DNA from: a virus
Direction: 5' to 3' (one strand)
Virus record (IMG/VR): IMGVR_UViG_3300032222_000321
Location: 1 to 47,836 of that record
DNA: 47,836 bases
Position numbers and translations under genes: made by a program. Each line of letters starts with the position of its first letter. Position 1 is the stretch's first letter. Below the pieces are notes generated by a model, which saw nothing but the letters and a program-made list of their open reading frames with translations, searched no databases and was not told the DNA's origin. This document shows positions 21,386 to 29,146 of this stretch, piece after piece.

Positions 21386-22136
21386 TTACAACAGTGGAAT
21401 CGTAGCGCGCTTCCTGTCCACTGGCCAGACCGGTGCAGAGTACGACCGGAAGATGCAGATTCTTAGGGCCTGGTGCTCCACCGGGCATCAATTAGTGGAG
21501 CGATCAAGCCCAGACAGGCGTCTCATCGCTACCGGAATCGATACATTTATGTGGCAGTACGAGCCACTCAGTGAAGATGTTGCGGCAACATCATGGCTGG
21601 AGATGATGTGGTCGTACGCTTCGGAGGCTAGGGCACTTTTCTCTTCCTTGCGTAGCGGGCTTCATCATCAGAAGATCTTGGCAACCCCACAAGCGCTTGA
21701 CTTTGACGATAAGCCGTTTCTAAACCCAAAAATTGATTTCTATCTCATCAATACATTCTCACTTGAAGTATTTGAGAAGACTTTAGAAACCGTTTGCTCT
21801 CCGGAGGAACAAGAACTCGCAAGATACTGGGCAATTGATTACTCGGATCTACTCAATGGCGAAACAGACCAAATGTTCGACTGCGTTAGGGTTAGCACGT
21901 GGGATGTGCTGGACTTGGACGGCTCCCTCATCCAAGGAGTATTGAACTCCGTAAAGGTGGGCGGCACGGCTTTCATCTACGAGGTTTCGGCCAATGGAGA
22001 TCTTTATAGAGACGCCATGTCTGTGCATGAGATCTACATGTACCAGATCAATAAAGCCGTAGCGGAGCGTAGTGATTTTGAAGTAATCCACCTGCCCACC
22101 GACAGGGGTTACATCATTGCTCGCAGGATTTCATAA
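21369..22136 (+). CDS. Possible methyltransferase-fold protein
   Basis: The product has 255 residues. The C-terminal part (MFDCVRVSTWDVLDLDGSLI ... LNSVKVGGTAFIYEVSANG ... RGYIIARRI) resembles the later strands of class I methyltransferases, where a V-K-x-G-G turn precedes a strand. The usual SAM-binding glycine motif is not obvious in the N-terminal half, so it may be a degenerate or unrelated fold. It lies 9 bases before a 2-oxoglutarate oxygenase gene on the same strand, so it may belong to the same modification pathway. Confidence 0.5.
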   Translation: MAIHSSYNSGIVARFLSTGQTGAEYDRKMQILRAWCSTGHQLVERSSPDRRLIATGIDTFMWQYEPLSEDVAATSWLEMMWSYASEARALFSSLRSGLHHQKILATPQALDFDDKPFLNPKIDFYLINTFSLEVFEKTLETVCSPEEQELARYWAIDYSDLLNGETDQMFDCVRVSTWDVLDLDGSLIQGVLNSVKVGGTAFIYEVSANGDLYRDAMSVHEIYMYQINKAVAERSDFEVIHLPTDRGYIIARRIS

Positions 22137-22145
22137 GGGGCAACA

Positions 22146-23138
22146 ATGACACGTTTGCATGGTACAGTCGCCGCAAATCTTCACGCTTATCACAAACTAG
22201 ATACGGAAGATATTGCTGCAATTTCAACTTTGAGATACACCAACCACATTGGTGGGGTTGTTCACTTTCACAACGTGTTTGAGGTTGATCAATCTTCTAT
22301 TTTGCCTTACATAGACGCCATGGCTTACGTTCCATCTTGCGGACTTGAAATTGTGAAGGACGAAAATGGAAACATGCTGCATGGCCAGACGCTTGACGGC
22401 CAAATCATTAGTATTGACAAGTTGCTTTCGCTTCCGATGCGTGTTGGTGGAGGGGGGATGCCTGAACCCGTAAATCCAACAACGCCGAGCGAGATTTGGC
22501 AGTTCTTTGAATCCATTGAGGAGTGGCTTTATCGTTCACTCATTCGGTATTGCGACTTGTATCCACTGATCGTAAATACAATTTGGTGGAGGATGCGGGG
22601 TCATTGCTTAAAGTATCTCCCAGATGCAAGTCTCGGACTACATAATGACAATGACACAAATACATTTACGATCGATGGACAAAGATATTACTCTCAGCGA
22701 GAGATTGGGATATATCAAGTAGTTAACGCTCTTGCTTACTTCAACGACGAGTACGAAGGGGGAGAAATGCATTTCCCCTATCTCAATCTTACAATCAAGC
22801 CGAAAACTGGCGACATCATCTTTTTCCCCGCCAACTATGTCGGAACACACGGGGTTAGCAAAGTACTTAAAGGAAGTAGGTATTCGTATCTGACCCAGTT
22901 TGGCCACGGGGGGGAGCATCGATACGAAGTTGCTGAGGCGCACCTAAGTGAATCCTGGCTTGCTCCAGTTTTCATTCCCTTCCTGTATCAAGATCACGTA
23001 GCCTTTTCTCATTCAGGCTTCTCGGACTTCAACAACGAGAGGGACGTAGAACTTGGATTTCACGGCTCAACCATTGAGGGTCAGCAGCGGTCATTTGAGG
23101 GGCCAGCGACGGGAACGAAACTCCCCTACAACGACTAG
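22146..23138 (+). CDS. Fe(II)/2-oxoglutarate oxygenase (prolyl hydroxylase-like) A
   Basis: The product has 330 residues with AAGGGG before the ATG. LGLHNDND gives the H166-x-D168 iron ligands, THGVSKV gives the distal H235, and GSRYSY gives R245 for 2-oxoglutarate. YFNDEYEGGEMHFP (198-211) is the typical strand before the distal site. IWWRMRGH (146-153) precedes the HxD and is shared with the oxygenases at 23135 and 24332, so the three are paralogues. Extra N-terminal and C-terminal segments make it the longest. It would hydroxylate a side chain, such as proline. It converges on the leftward oxygenase cluster with a 4-base overlap. Confidence 0.82.
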   Translation: MTRLHGTVAANLHAYHKLDTEDIAAISTLRYTNHIGGVVHFHNVFEVDQSSILPYIDAMAYVPSCGLEIVKDENGNMLHGQTLDGQIISIDKLLSLPMRVGGGGMPEPVNPTTPSEIWQFFESIEEWLYRSLIRYCDLYPLIVNTIWWRMRGHCLKYLPDASLGLHNDNDTNTFTIDGQRYYSQREIGIYQVVNALAYFNDEYEGGEMHFPYLNLTIKPKTGDIIFFPANYVGTHGVSKVLKGSRYSYLTQFGHGGEHRYEVAEAHLSESWLAPVFIPFLYQDHVAFSHSGFSDFNNERDVELGFHGSTIEGQQRSFEGPATGTKLPYND

Positions 23139-23815
23139 CGCTCTTTGTGAGTGAAGGGTTTGGGGCCTTCGATTGTGCCATGCCCGAAGTACTCAAGGTA
23201 AACGGTTCTACGCCCCCCTTGGACCTCCGACACGCGATGGGTGCCAAGGTATCCGGTTGGGTATAGCCAGCATGTTCCCGGCTCTGAGTCAAAGTCCTTG
23301 TCGATGTACTTGAACCCAATCCTGCCGCCACTGCAGTTCTGCTCTACAATCAACACTGCGGTGACGACGTGGAAGATCCCCCGTTCCCACTGGAGTCCCT
23401 TACCTCTAGCAAGTTTCCCCACTCGCTGGTCATGGTGGTAGCCCAGGAAAGCCCCCTGGTGGTAGACGGCGATGTGCCCACGAGACTTCCACCAAATGCT
23501 CCAACGTGATTCAGGGTAGTGATCCACGTAAGAGTGCATGCATTCGTCTGCGGCCTTAGACAAGAAAGCGTTGAATTGCAACTCGTCTTCGGTCGCCCCT
23601 GATTCAAGGTCAATGAATCTCTCTGGCGAAGTGTCGGCGCTCGCCTTGGAGTAAACGTCACCACCCCAACTCTTGAACGAGCCGTCAGCCTGTCTTTCCG
23701 CTTCACTCATTGCAGTCTGTCTGCGACGGTCGACCCACTTTGACGCAAACTCGCTATTGAGTGACAGAGCGTCGCGGAATTGCATGATTCCGTAGCCATG
23801 ATCAATGGCTTCCAT
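23135..23815 (-). CDS. Fe(II)/2-oxoglutarate oxygenase B
   Basis: The product has 226 residues. The ATG at 23815 is chosen because TAATG couples it by one base to the previous gene; an upstream ATG at 23872 would overlap it by 58 bases. IWWKSRGH is followed by LGYHHDQR (H127-x-D129), GTHRV (H193) and GGRRTVY (R202/R203), the complete iron and 2-oxoglutarate site. CSGGRIGFKYID is the conserved strand before it. It is the last gene of the leftward oxygenase cluster. Confidence 0.8.
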   Translation of the reverse strand: MEAIDHGYGIMQFRDALSLNSEFASKWVDRRRQTAMSEAERQADGSFKSWGGDVYSKASADTSPERFIDLESGATEDELQFNAFLSKAADECMHSYVDHYPESRWSIWWKSRGHIAVYHQGAFLGYHHDQRVGKLARGKGLQWERGIFHVVTAVLIVEQNCSGGRIGFKYIDKDFDSEPGTCWLYPTGYLGTHRVSEVQGGRRTVYLEYFGHGTIEGPKPFTHKER

Positions 23816-24309
23816 TATTCGGCTTCCGAAAGCGTTCTCAGTCGCTTTCGCTCCTTCGCTGAACCTTTGCAAATCTCGGGGGTCCAGTAGCCGTTGGTAA
23901 ACAGTGCAGCGACATGGCTAGCACTTACCCCGGAGAGGTACATCGTTCGCTCGTCCGTGTATCCAGGTTTGCCGGGGTGAGGCCAGGCATACAGGGCAGC
24001 CTCCACATAATCGATGGAAGCGTCCTCAAGCATGTACCGAAGATCGATCTCTGATTGAGCACCCCACAGGGAGTTGGCGTCACAGTAGATCCCTTGGTAG
24101 TTCATGTAGCAGGCCTCCTGAGCCAAGAGCGTTGATGTCCCGCCAGACCCGATGCAGAACACGACATCACACTCCACGAAGAGCCGACTCGTCTGGCCAA
24201 GATCAATCATCTTGGCCAGAGCCGCACGCTCTCGGGTTTGCCCTGAGCGTCCATCTAGAGCGCAATAGAGTGAGTTGGTCAGGCCTAGGGAGATTGTGTA
24301 CCCCATCGC
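23815..24309 (-). CDS. Hypothetical protein within oxygenase cluster
   Basis: The product has 164 residues from ATG 24309, preceded by TGGAG. The first half contains RLFVECDVVFCIGSGGTSTLLAQEACY, a strand followed by a glycine-serine turn and helix, as in nucleotide- or sugar-binding Rossmann-like folds. The rest (GIYCDANSLWGAQSEIDLRYML) has no motif I know. Both ends are tightly packed with oxygenase genes, so it probably works in the same pathway. Function unknown. Confidence 0.58.
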   Translation of the reverse strand, partial: AMGYTISLGLTNSLYCALDGRSGQTRERAALAKMIDLGQTSRLFVECDVVFCIGSGGTSTLLAQEACYMNYQGIYCDANSLWGAQSEIDLRYMLEDASIDYVEAALYAWPHPGKPGYTDERTMYLSGVSASHVAALFTNGYWTPEICKGSAKERKRLRTLSEAE

Positions 24310-24331
24310 TCCAGGTTGGGCAATGCCGACC

Positions 24332-25138
24332 TTACTTGCACGATTCAATCGAATAGCCCTTGTCCATGTAGACGTTCGTGGAGATGGAGGCAATATGTGG
24401 ATTGACGAGCGGGTCAACGACATCCTCTCCAACGGCGGGGTTCGGCGTTCCCTGACAGTACCAGCCAAGGTACGAGTATCGCCATCCCCCAGTTACTGGT
24501 CGGACCTCGTGGGCGGCGACATAGTTTGATGGAAAGAAAAGCATGTCGCCCTTGCGTGGGTGGTACGTGATGTCAAGGTATTCAAAGTGGTGGGAGCCGC
24601 CAGTGAAGTTGGTTCCATCCAAGTCCTCTGCCGATTCTGCCTGATCATTGAGGTAGGCGACGACCGAAACGGAATTGCGTGTTGCAATCTGGTCACGTGG
24701 GTGAGGCATGCCGTACGCATAGTCGGTACTTACATCTGAGTGCATGCCCAGATAGGAGCCTTTAGGGTAGGCAACGATGTGGCCCTTGATCTTCCACCAA
24801 ATACACTTTCCTGCAAGAGGAAAATAATGTAGGTAGGACGCGAGGCATTGGTCGCGACGCTCCTCAATGTATGAAAGGGTGGAGATGGCGCGGTCACAGG
24901 AATCGCGATGAACAAAACTGCCTCTCCATGGCATAGCCTCAATGGAGTCAGCGGAGAAAAAGTACTTACTTCTGTTGATGTACCCCTGCTCGCCAGTGAG
25001 TGGGTCTACTCCAGGCTCGTACATCCCGTCACGCTCGCGCTGCAGCACGTCCATGCAGTACTGTCGCATCCAGCCCCAGTTCAACTCAAAAGCATCGCTG
25101 AACAAGACCACACCGCCCCCGAGGTGCTTACCGGTCAT
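24332..25138 (-). CDS. Fe(II)/2-oxoglutarate oxygenase C
   Basis: The product has 268 residues. IWWKIKGH (113-120) leads to LGMHSDVS with H133-x-D135. The distal ligand is H210 (VAAHEVRP) and R220 (GGWRYSY) would bind 2-oxoglutarate. The strand KGDMLFFPSNYV is typical of prolyl hydroxylase-like enzymes. An insertion of about 25 residues (DQAESAEDLDGTNFTGG) sits before the second half. It overlaps the TauD-like gene by 11 bases. Confidence 0.82.
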   Translation of the reverse strand: MTGKHLGGGVVLFSDAFELNWGWMRQYCMDVLQRERDGMYEPGVDPLTGEQGYINRSKYFFSADSIEAMPWRGSFVHRDSCDRAISTLSYIEERRDQCLASYLHYFPLAGKCIWWKIKGHIVAYPKGSYLGMHSDVSTDYAYGMPHPRDQIATRNSVSVVAYLNDQAESAEDLDGTNFTGGSHHFEYLDITYHPRKGDMLFFPSNYVAAHEVRPVTGGWRYSYLGWYCQGTPNPAVGEDVVDPLVNPHIASISTNVYMDKGYSIESCK

Positions 25139-26684
25139 GCTCGTGCTCCCTTAGGTCAACCATGAAGTCGATATAGTCCCTGATGCGCGTGATCACTCTG
25201 AGTCTGTCTTCACTTTCCTCAAGATGATTAAAACAGGCGTACACGGTGTCAATGGCGAACTGAACGAGCCAGTCTTCAGGCGGTTTCTGGCCACCAAACT
25301 GTTCGTAGACGTGAAACGACAGGTTGTGGTAGTCCCACGGCCTGAACTTCAGTTGCTGGTGAGGGAACCAGTCTGGATAGTGCCAGGCGTGCCCGGCATG
25401 CCGCAGGTCAGGACGCCACCGCAAAAGCGTCTTAACCCTTTCGATGGGGGGCGGCTTTCCGTCCTCGCCTCGTCGATCATTGAAAAGATCGTAGGACGCC
25501 CCAAATGCTCCATGAAGATCGCCGTTTCGCCCAAACAAAAACACGCAATCTTCAATGTTATCCTTGGGCAGAAGAGACTCTTTATAGAGGGTCATGTAGC
25601 GCCAAAGCGCCCGAGTGTTGGTTGGGTCAGAGCGAACCAGAACGAGATCGTCAGCGTAGTCATCATCCTTAAACGACTCCATGAAGGTGTTGACTCGCTC
25701 TGCCGATGCTCCTGATTCAGCAAAAGAAACAACAACAACCTTCTGGTAAAGGTGATCCAGCCCTTCAAGTGCTGAGATTCCCTTAGTGAAAACCAGGGGA
25801 ATATGGTCTGGATTCGGCCCGATCGATTTATCCTCGGTCCGACCGGGATGACCAAGGGCTTGTCGATTTGCTTCCGTTAGATCCTGCTGAGTGGGGTCGT
25901 AGTACGGCTGTTCTGCTCCAACTTCGACCCTCTGAAATACTCGGTCTTCGTTTTCCCAGCCGTTATAGAATCCGTGGAGTACGGCTCTGTTGTCCCAAAT
26001 CAACAGATCCCCCTCTTTCCATTCCCACCGAAACCGATGAGCGGGATCAGCGAGGTACCCCCCGACCCATGAGGAAAGTTTTTTCATCCAGGCAGGGTCT
26101 CCTTCCACCAAGGTTGTGCCAGCCCCCAGCCAGTGCAACATTGTTTCCCCTGTTTCAGGGTGAGTCCGTAGCGCAGGATGAGAAACTGAATCCTCTTTTA
26201 TCATTGAGGTAAACCTGGCGGTTGCCAAGTTTGGTTTCAACTCTTCTGGGCAGTCTTGATACATGTTGCTCAGGCTCACAAAAAATGTATGCCCAAAGCG
26301 TGGGTCAACTCTATACCGCGTCATGTGGATTGATACAGCGCACGGGGGGGAGGGCAGGAAAGGATTGTCGATGTGCCAATTTGCCCGCAGAAACTCTTCT
26401 GGATCAGAAGTGTCTAACGTGTTCCGAAGTGTTTTATGCGACTGATCGACGAGCAATCCTGAACGAAAATGCCGATCAGTTTTCCCAGATAGGATGCCTT
26501 GAGTAATTTCCATTTGCTCAACATCTGTTGGGTGCATTCGGATAAATCCAACAACCTTATTGCGCTTGAAAATCTGGTGAAAGTATGCAGCATCATCTAA
26601 AACTTGCTGCGCCGAAACCCCCTTGATTTTGAATCCAAGGTTGCCTAGTTGTAGGCCAACTGCAAGTCCACCGAACTCATCCAT
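25128..26684 (-). CDS. TauD/TfdA-like dioxygenase fused to an unknown domain
   Basis: The product has 518 residues. Residues 1 to about 262 match the TauD/TfdA fold: NWHIDNPF gives H104-x-D106, RAVLHGFYNG gives H237, and EDRVFQRV gives R248/R252. TauD-like enzymes are Fe(II)/2-oxoglutarate oxygenases that act on taurine, alkyl sulfates, carnitine precursors and amino acids. The C-terminal 250 residues (KVVVVSFAESGASAERVNTFM ... VFLFGRNGDLHGAFGASYDLF ...) have no motif I can name. The alkyl-sulfatase activity of some relatives is notable beside a sulfotransferase gene, but the substrate cannot be read from the sequence. Confidence 0.78.
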   Translation of the reverse strand: MDEFGGLAVGLQLGNLGFKIKGVSAQQVLDDAAYFHQIFKRNKVVGFIRMHPTDVEQMEITQGILSGKTDRHFRSGLLVDQSHKTLRNTLDTSDPEEFLRANWHIDNPFLPSPPCAVSIHMTRYRVDPRFGHTFFVSLSNMYQDCPEELKPNLATARFTSMIKEDSVSHPALRTHPETGETMLHWLGAGTTLVEGDPAWMKKLSSWVGGYLADPAHRFRWEWKEGDLLIWDNRAVLHGFYNGWENEDRVFQRVEVGAEQPYYDPTQQDLTEANRQALGHPGRTEDKSIGPNPDHIPLVFTKGISALEGLDHLYQKVVVVSFAESGASAERVNTFMESFKDDDYADDLVLVRSDPTNTRALWRYMTLYKESLLPKDNIEDCVFLFGRNGDLHGAFGASYDLFNDRRGEDGKPPPIERVKTLLRWRPDLRHAGHAWHYPDWFPHQQLKFRPWDYHNLSFHVYEQFGGQKPPEDWLVQFAIDTVYACFNHLEESEDRLRVITRIRDYIDFMVDLREHEHDR

Positions 26685-27408
26685 TACGCGGCTCCTTTAG
26701 CGTGGGGTGATTTACAAACATTGGGCCGATGCGCTCACCATTCTCATTGAGTCCAGTTCTAATACCGCCCATCCAAGTCCAGGGCTGCTCAGTCATCTTG
26801 CGCGCCTTAGCCTCTCCATACCTGGACCGCTCTTGCATAAGGTCTGGCTTGTCCCAGTAGTTCTCCACCGTGAAGTCAACTGCAGGCATAAGCCTGGTGT
26901 CGTAGAACTGAAAGAACATGAATGGCATTCCTGCGGGGAAGCGTACGGGCTGGCCAACCGTAGTGATCTTCCAATTCATGTTGAACTCATCAGGCCACCA
27001 AGAAGACGGGATGTGGGCGGTAAGTGGAACCGCTCCATCAATGAAGTAGTTAGGAGATCCGGACACCCAAGTGGCGATGTTTTCAGGCGTAGAGAACGTC
27101 CATCCAACGTTGAACGACATGATCCCGATAATGCTTGGCTGCACAATGGAGCGCTCGTATGTAGACCCACCGACAGAGAAGGTCATGGTCTCCCCAGAGA
27201 GAACACGTGGGACCGAATAGCCGCCGTCCCACTGGACTACCACGTCCTGCTGTAGCAAGACTTCCCAGCCACTGGTGTTTGCTTCAGTCAGAGGCAGACA
27301 CTTGTAAGCATGCTTCTGATACGTCTCGTCCATCCACGAGCGACGGACAGACCCTTTCTTGATCTCTGGTGGATTTTGGTGAGTCCGGGTCAGGGTGACG
27401 TTGATCAT
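26677..27408 (-). CDS. DUF6065-like protein
   Basis: The product has 243 residues. CLPLTEANTSGWEVLLQQDVVVQWDGG (37-63), then GIMSFNVGWTFSTPE, and FPAGMPFMFFQFYD follow the pattern of DUF6065 proteins, which often lie near oxygenases in biosynthetic clusters. The molecular role of this family is not known to me. The ATG overlaps the previous stop as ATGA and the end overlaps the TauD-like gene by 8 bases, so it is firmly part of the cluster. Confidence 0.62.
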   Translation of the reverse strand: MINVTLTRTHQNPPEIKKGSVRRSWMDETYQKHAYKCLPLTEANTSGWEVLLQQDVVVQWDGGYSVPRVLSGETMTFSVGGSTYERSIVQPSIIGIMSFNVGWTFSTPENIATWVSGSPNYFIDGAVPLTAHIPSSWWPDEFNMNWKITTVGQPVRFPAGMPFMFFQFYDTRLMPAVDFTVENYWDKPDLMQERSRYGEAKARKMTEQPWTWMGGIRTGLNENGERIGPMFVNHPTLKEPRNG

Positions 27409-28025
27409 CTTTGGTGATTTCGGTCGTTGTAGTCGTACATGGTTACGGCCGCGTACTTGGCTCCCGACAGGACGGGACGAGAAGCGTGAGCGTAGATGAA
27501 GTCGCTCGGATGGATAAGCACATCGCCACGCTGTGGCCGAAACTCAAGTTGCTTATAGGGCATGACGTACTCGCCCCCTGCATAGTCGTCGTTCAGGTAA
27601 CCAATCGCAGATACACAGCATGTGTAACTAAAGCCAGAGTCGGGGTGGGTCGCAAAATGCTGCCCCTCTCGGTACCTGACAAAATTGGTTGCTTCCTCAT
27701 AATTGAGTTGAAGGTTGTAGATGTCTGAGTACGCCTTAATACACTCACGGACCCCGCCAACAACCTCTTCGTAGAGAAGTTGAAGATCCAAAAATTCAGG
27801 AGGAACTGGGAGATCCGACTGTCTCATCTTGAAGTCACTGCAGTCGCGGTAGTCCTTCATTACCTGCTGATCCCCGACCAGCGCCTGCCGCCACCTGAAT
27901 GTTTCGTGGGTGCTGTCGGAAAGCCCTGCCTCTAAGCGAGCAACAAACGTCTCGCTGCGCTGCCAAACATCTTTGAAAAGCAGAATGCCATCTTTTTGAC
28001 TTCCAAGAAAGCCAGCCATTTTCAT
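27405..28025 (-). CDS. Fe(II)/2-oxoglutarate oxygenase D (prolyl hydroxylase-like)
   Basis: The product has 206 residues from ATG 28025, which overlaps the previous stop as ATGA; a start at 28067 would overlap further. VRYREGQHFATHPDSGFSYT is a classic prolyl 4-hydroxylase entry strand with H127-x-D129. YLNDDYAGGEYVMP, then FRPQRGDVLIHPSDFIYAH gives H180. The 2-oxoglutarate-binding position reads GAKYAA, so lysine replaces the usual arginine, as in some collagen-type prolyl hydroxylases. It is the most canonical prolyl hydroxylase-like member. Confidence 0.85.
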   Translation of the reverse strand: MKMAGFLGSQKDGILLFKDVWQRSETFVARLEAGLSDSTHETFRWRQALVGDQQVMKDYRDCSDFKMRQSDLPVPPEFLDLQLLYEEVVGGVRECIKAYSDIYNLQLNYEEATNFVRYREGQHFATHPDSGFSYTCCVSAIGYLNDDYAGGEYVMPYKQLEFRPQRGDVLIHPSDFIYAHASRPVLSGAKYAAVTMYDYNDRNHQR

Positions 28026-28660
28026 TTCGTAACCTCTGTAACCGTGTAGAACGATGGGGTCGTCCATCGCTCCCCCCGCAAGACTGGACGCACGCCATGT
28101 AGGTAGTTGATGTCTCCAGGGTGAGCAACGGCCATTCCTGGCTTTACCTCCAATTCAAGGTCAAAGTCTGGGTAATACAATTGACCTCCCTCAAACTCGG
28201 GCGGGCCGTTCCAGTAAATAATCGAATTGATGTCGTAAAGTGGGAATGGGTTTGGAGAGCCATCGTTGAGTTGTTTATCGGCATGCGGCTGCTGCTCATT
28301 GCCAGGCAGCCATCGAATCAAAACTGGTGGGCGGGGGCGAAGTGTAACTTTAAACTTTTCCTCCAGGACTAGTCGCATCTTGTAAATGTAACTGTCTACG
28401 AGGTCGTAAATCTCTGGAGCAAGTCGCTGAATCGTTGATCCACTGCACATCCTGTCCCACCAGTATGAGGCGTCATAAATACACGTGCCGTCATCGCTGA
28501 ACTCGCTAGGTTTAGGGTTATCCCACTCGGTAATCGATTTTGTAAACCGCTGAATGGTCCTAATGTCTTCTTTGCTTACGAAGTCAGTCAAGACAACAAC
28601 ATTGTTTTCACTGCGCCCAAAAAACCCCGGAGCCGTAAGAGATACTTCATCCTCGGTCAT
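28022..28660 (-). CDS. Fe(II)/2-oxoglutarate oxygenase E
   Basis: The product has 212 residues. IRWLPGNEQQPHADKQ gives H126-x-D128, DINYLHGVRPV gives H188, and GERWTT gives R198. IYWNGPPEFEGGQLYYPD (148-165) is the conserved strand pair. It is the first gene of the leftward oxygenase run and lies 71 bases downstream of the PPxF-repeat gene. TTGACG in the spacer could be a -35 element, so the cluster may have its own promoter as well as read-through. Confidence 0.82.
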   Translation of the reverse strand: MTEDEVSLTAPGFFGRSENNVVVLTDFVSKEDIRTIQRFTKSITEWDNPKPSEFSDDGTCIYDASYWWDRMCSGSTIQRLAPEIYDLVDSYIYKMRLVLEEKFKVTLRPRPPVLIRWLPGNEQQPHADKQLNDGSPNPFPLYDINSIIYWNGPPEFEGGQLYYPDFDLELEVKPGMAVAHPGDINYLHGVRPVLRGERWTTPSFYTVTEVTK

Positions 28661-28731
28661 GACCGACTAATGCCTCTCCTAGTAAATGCTTGCGTCAACC
28701 CCTTCAGCCTAGCAGCCCTAAATAACTGTTG

Positions 28732-29145
28732 CTACTTGAATGACGGCGGAAAGTGCGGCGGAAAGTGCGGCGGAAAGTGCGGCGGAAAGTGCGGCGGGAA
28801 GAATGGCGGGAAGTATGGCGGGAAGAATGGCGGGAAGAATGGCGGGAAGTGGGGTGGAAAGAACGGGGGGAAGTGGGGTGGAAAGAACGGACCAATTGCC
28901 CGAACCGTGATCGTCAGCCCGAGGGGGATCTCAAACGATGTGGTGTCAGGAAACGTTACGCCATTGACAATAATCTCAAACGCTTTACCAACATCGGCGT
29001 TGACGGTCGTGTTTTGAGCATTGGACGCCAAAGTGGCAGCAACAAACCCCATACCGACAAGGCTGGTCACGAGCGCAGAAGCGTCGCCAAGGTCGGTGTA
29101 GGTGAACTCCCCTTTATGTACCTCGTCACTGCCCCGGGTGTCCAT
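28732..29145 (-). CDS. Virion-type protein with C-terminal Pro-Pro-X-Phe repeats
   Basis: The product has 137 residues. Residues 1-87 include a helical and beta-rich part (YTDLGDASALVTSLVGMGFVAATLASNAQ, then AFEIIVNGVTFPDTTSFEIPLGLTITVRA). Residues 89-136 are twelve tandem PPxF units, with x being mainly His or Phe, plus one Tyr and one final Ser. The gene lies one base after the OB-fold/fibre gene stop, at the end of the tail operon. Proline-rich repeats next to prolyl-hydroxylase-like genes make this the best candidate substrate (inference). The repeat may form an extended rod or bind the enzymes. Confidence 0.72.
   Translation of the reverse strand: MDTRGSDEVHKGEFTYTDLGDASALVTSLVGMGFVAATLASNAQNTTVNADVGKAFEIIVNGVTFPDTTSFEIPLGLTITVRAIGPFFPPHFPPFFPPHFPPFFPPFFPPYFPPFFPPHFPPHFPPHFPPHFPPSFK
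28738..28881 (-). repeat. Twelve 12-bp tandem repeats coding PPxF
   Basis: On the plus strand the unit reads close to GGCGGAAAGTGC, with a run of identical copies at the 28740 end and variants ending AAT, TAT or TGG further on. The variation is concentrated in the third residue of each unit (His, Phe, Tyr or Ser), while the Pro-Pro and Phe codons are kept. Such tracts can gain or lose units by slippage, which would change the length of the protein tail. Confidence 0.85.
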
Positions 29146-29146
29146 C

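Noticed and set aside
24310-24468. N-terminal extension of the gene ending at 23815
   Set aside because: The upstream part is an out-of-frame read of the end of the oxygenase at 24332; ATG 24309 with TGGAG is the better start.
28670-29017. Plus-strand reading frame rich in Gly-Gly-Lys-X repeats
   Set aside because: It is the antisense of the PPxF gene. The minus-strand frame is coupled to the tail operon and has a sensible N-terminal domain; the plus frame has no promoter or ribosome binding site.
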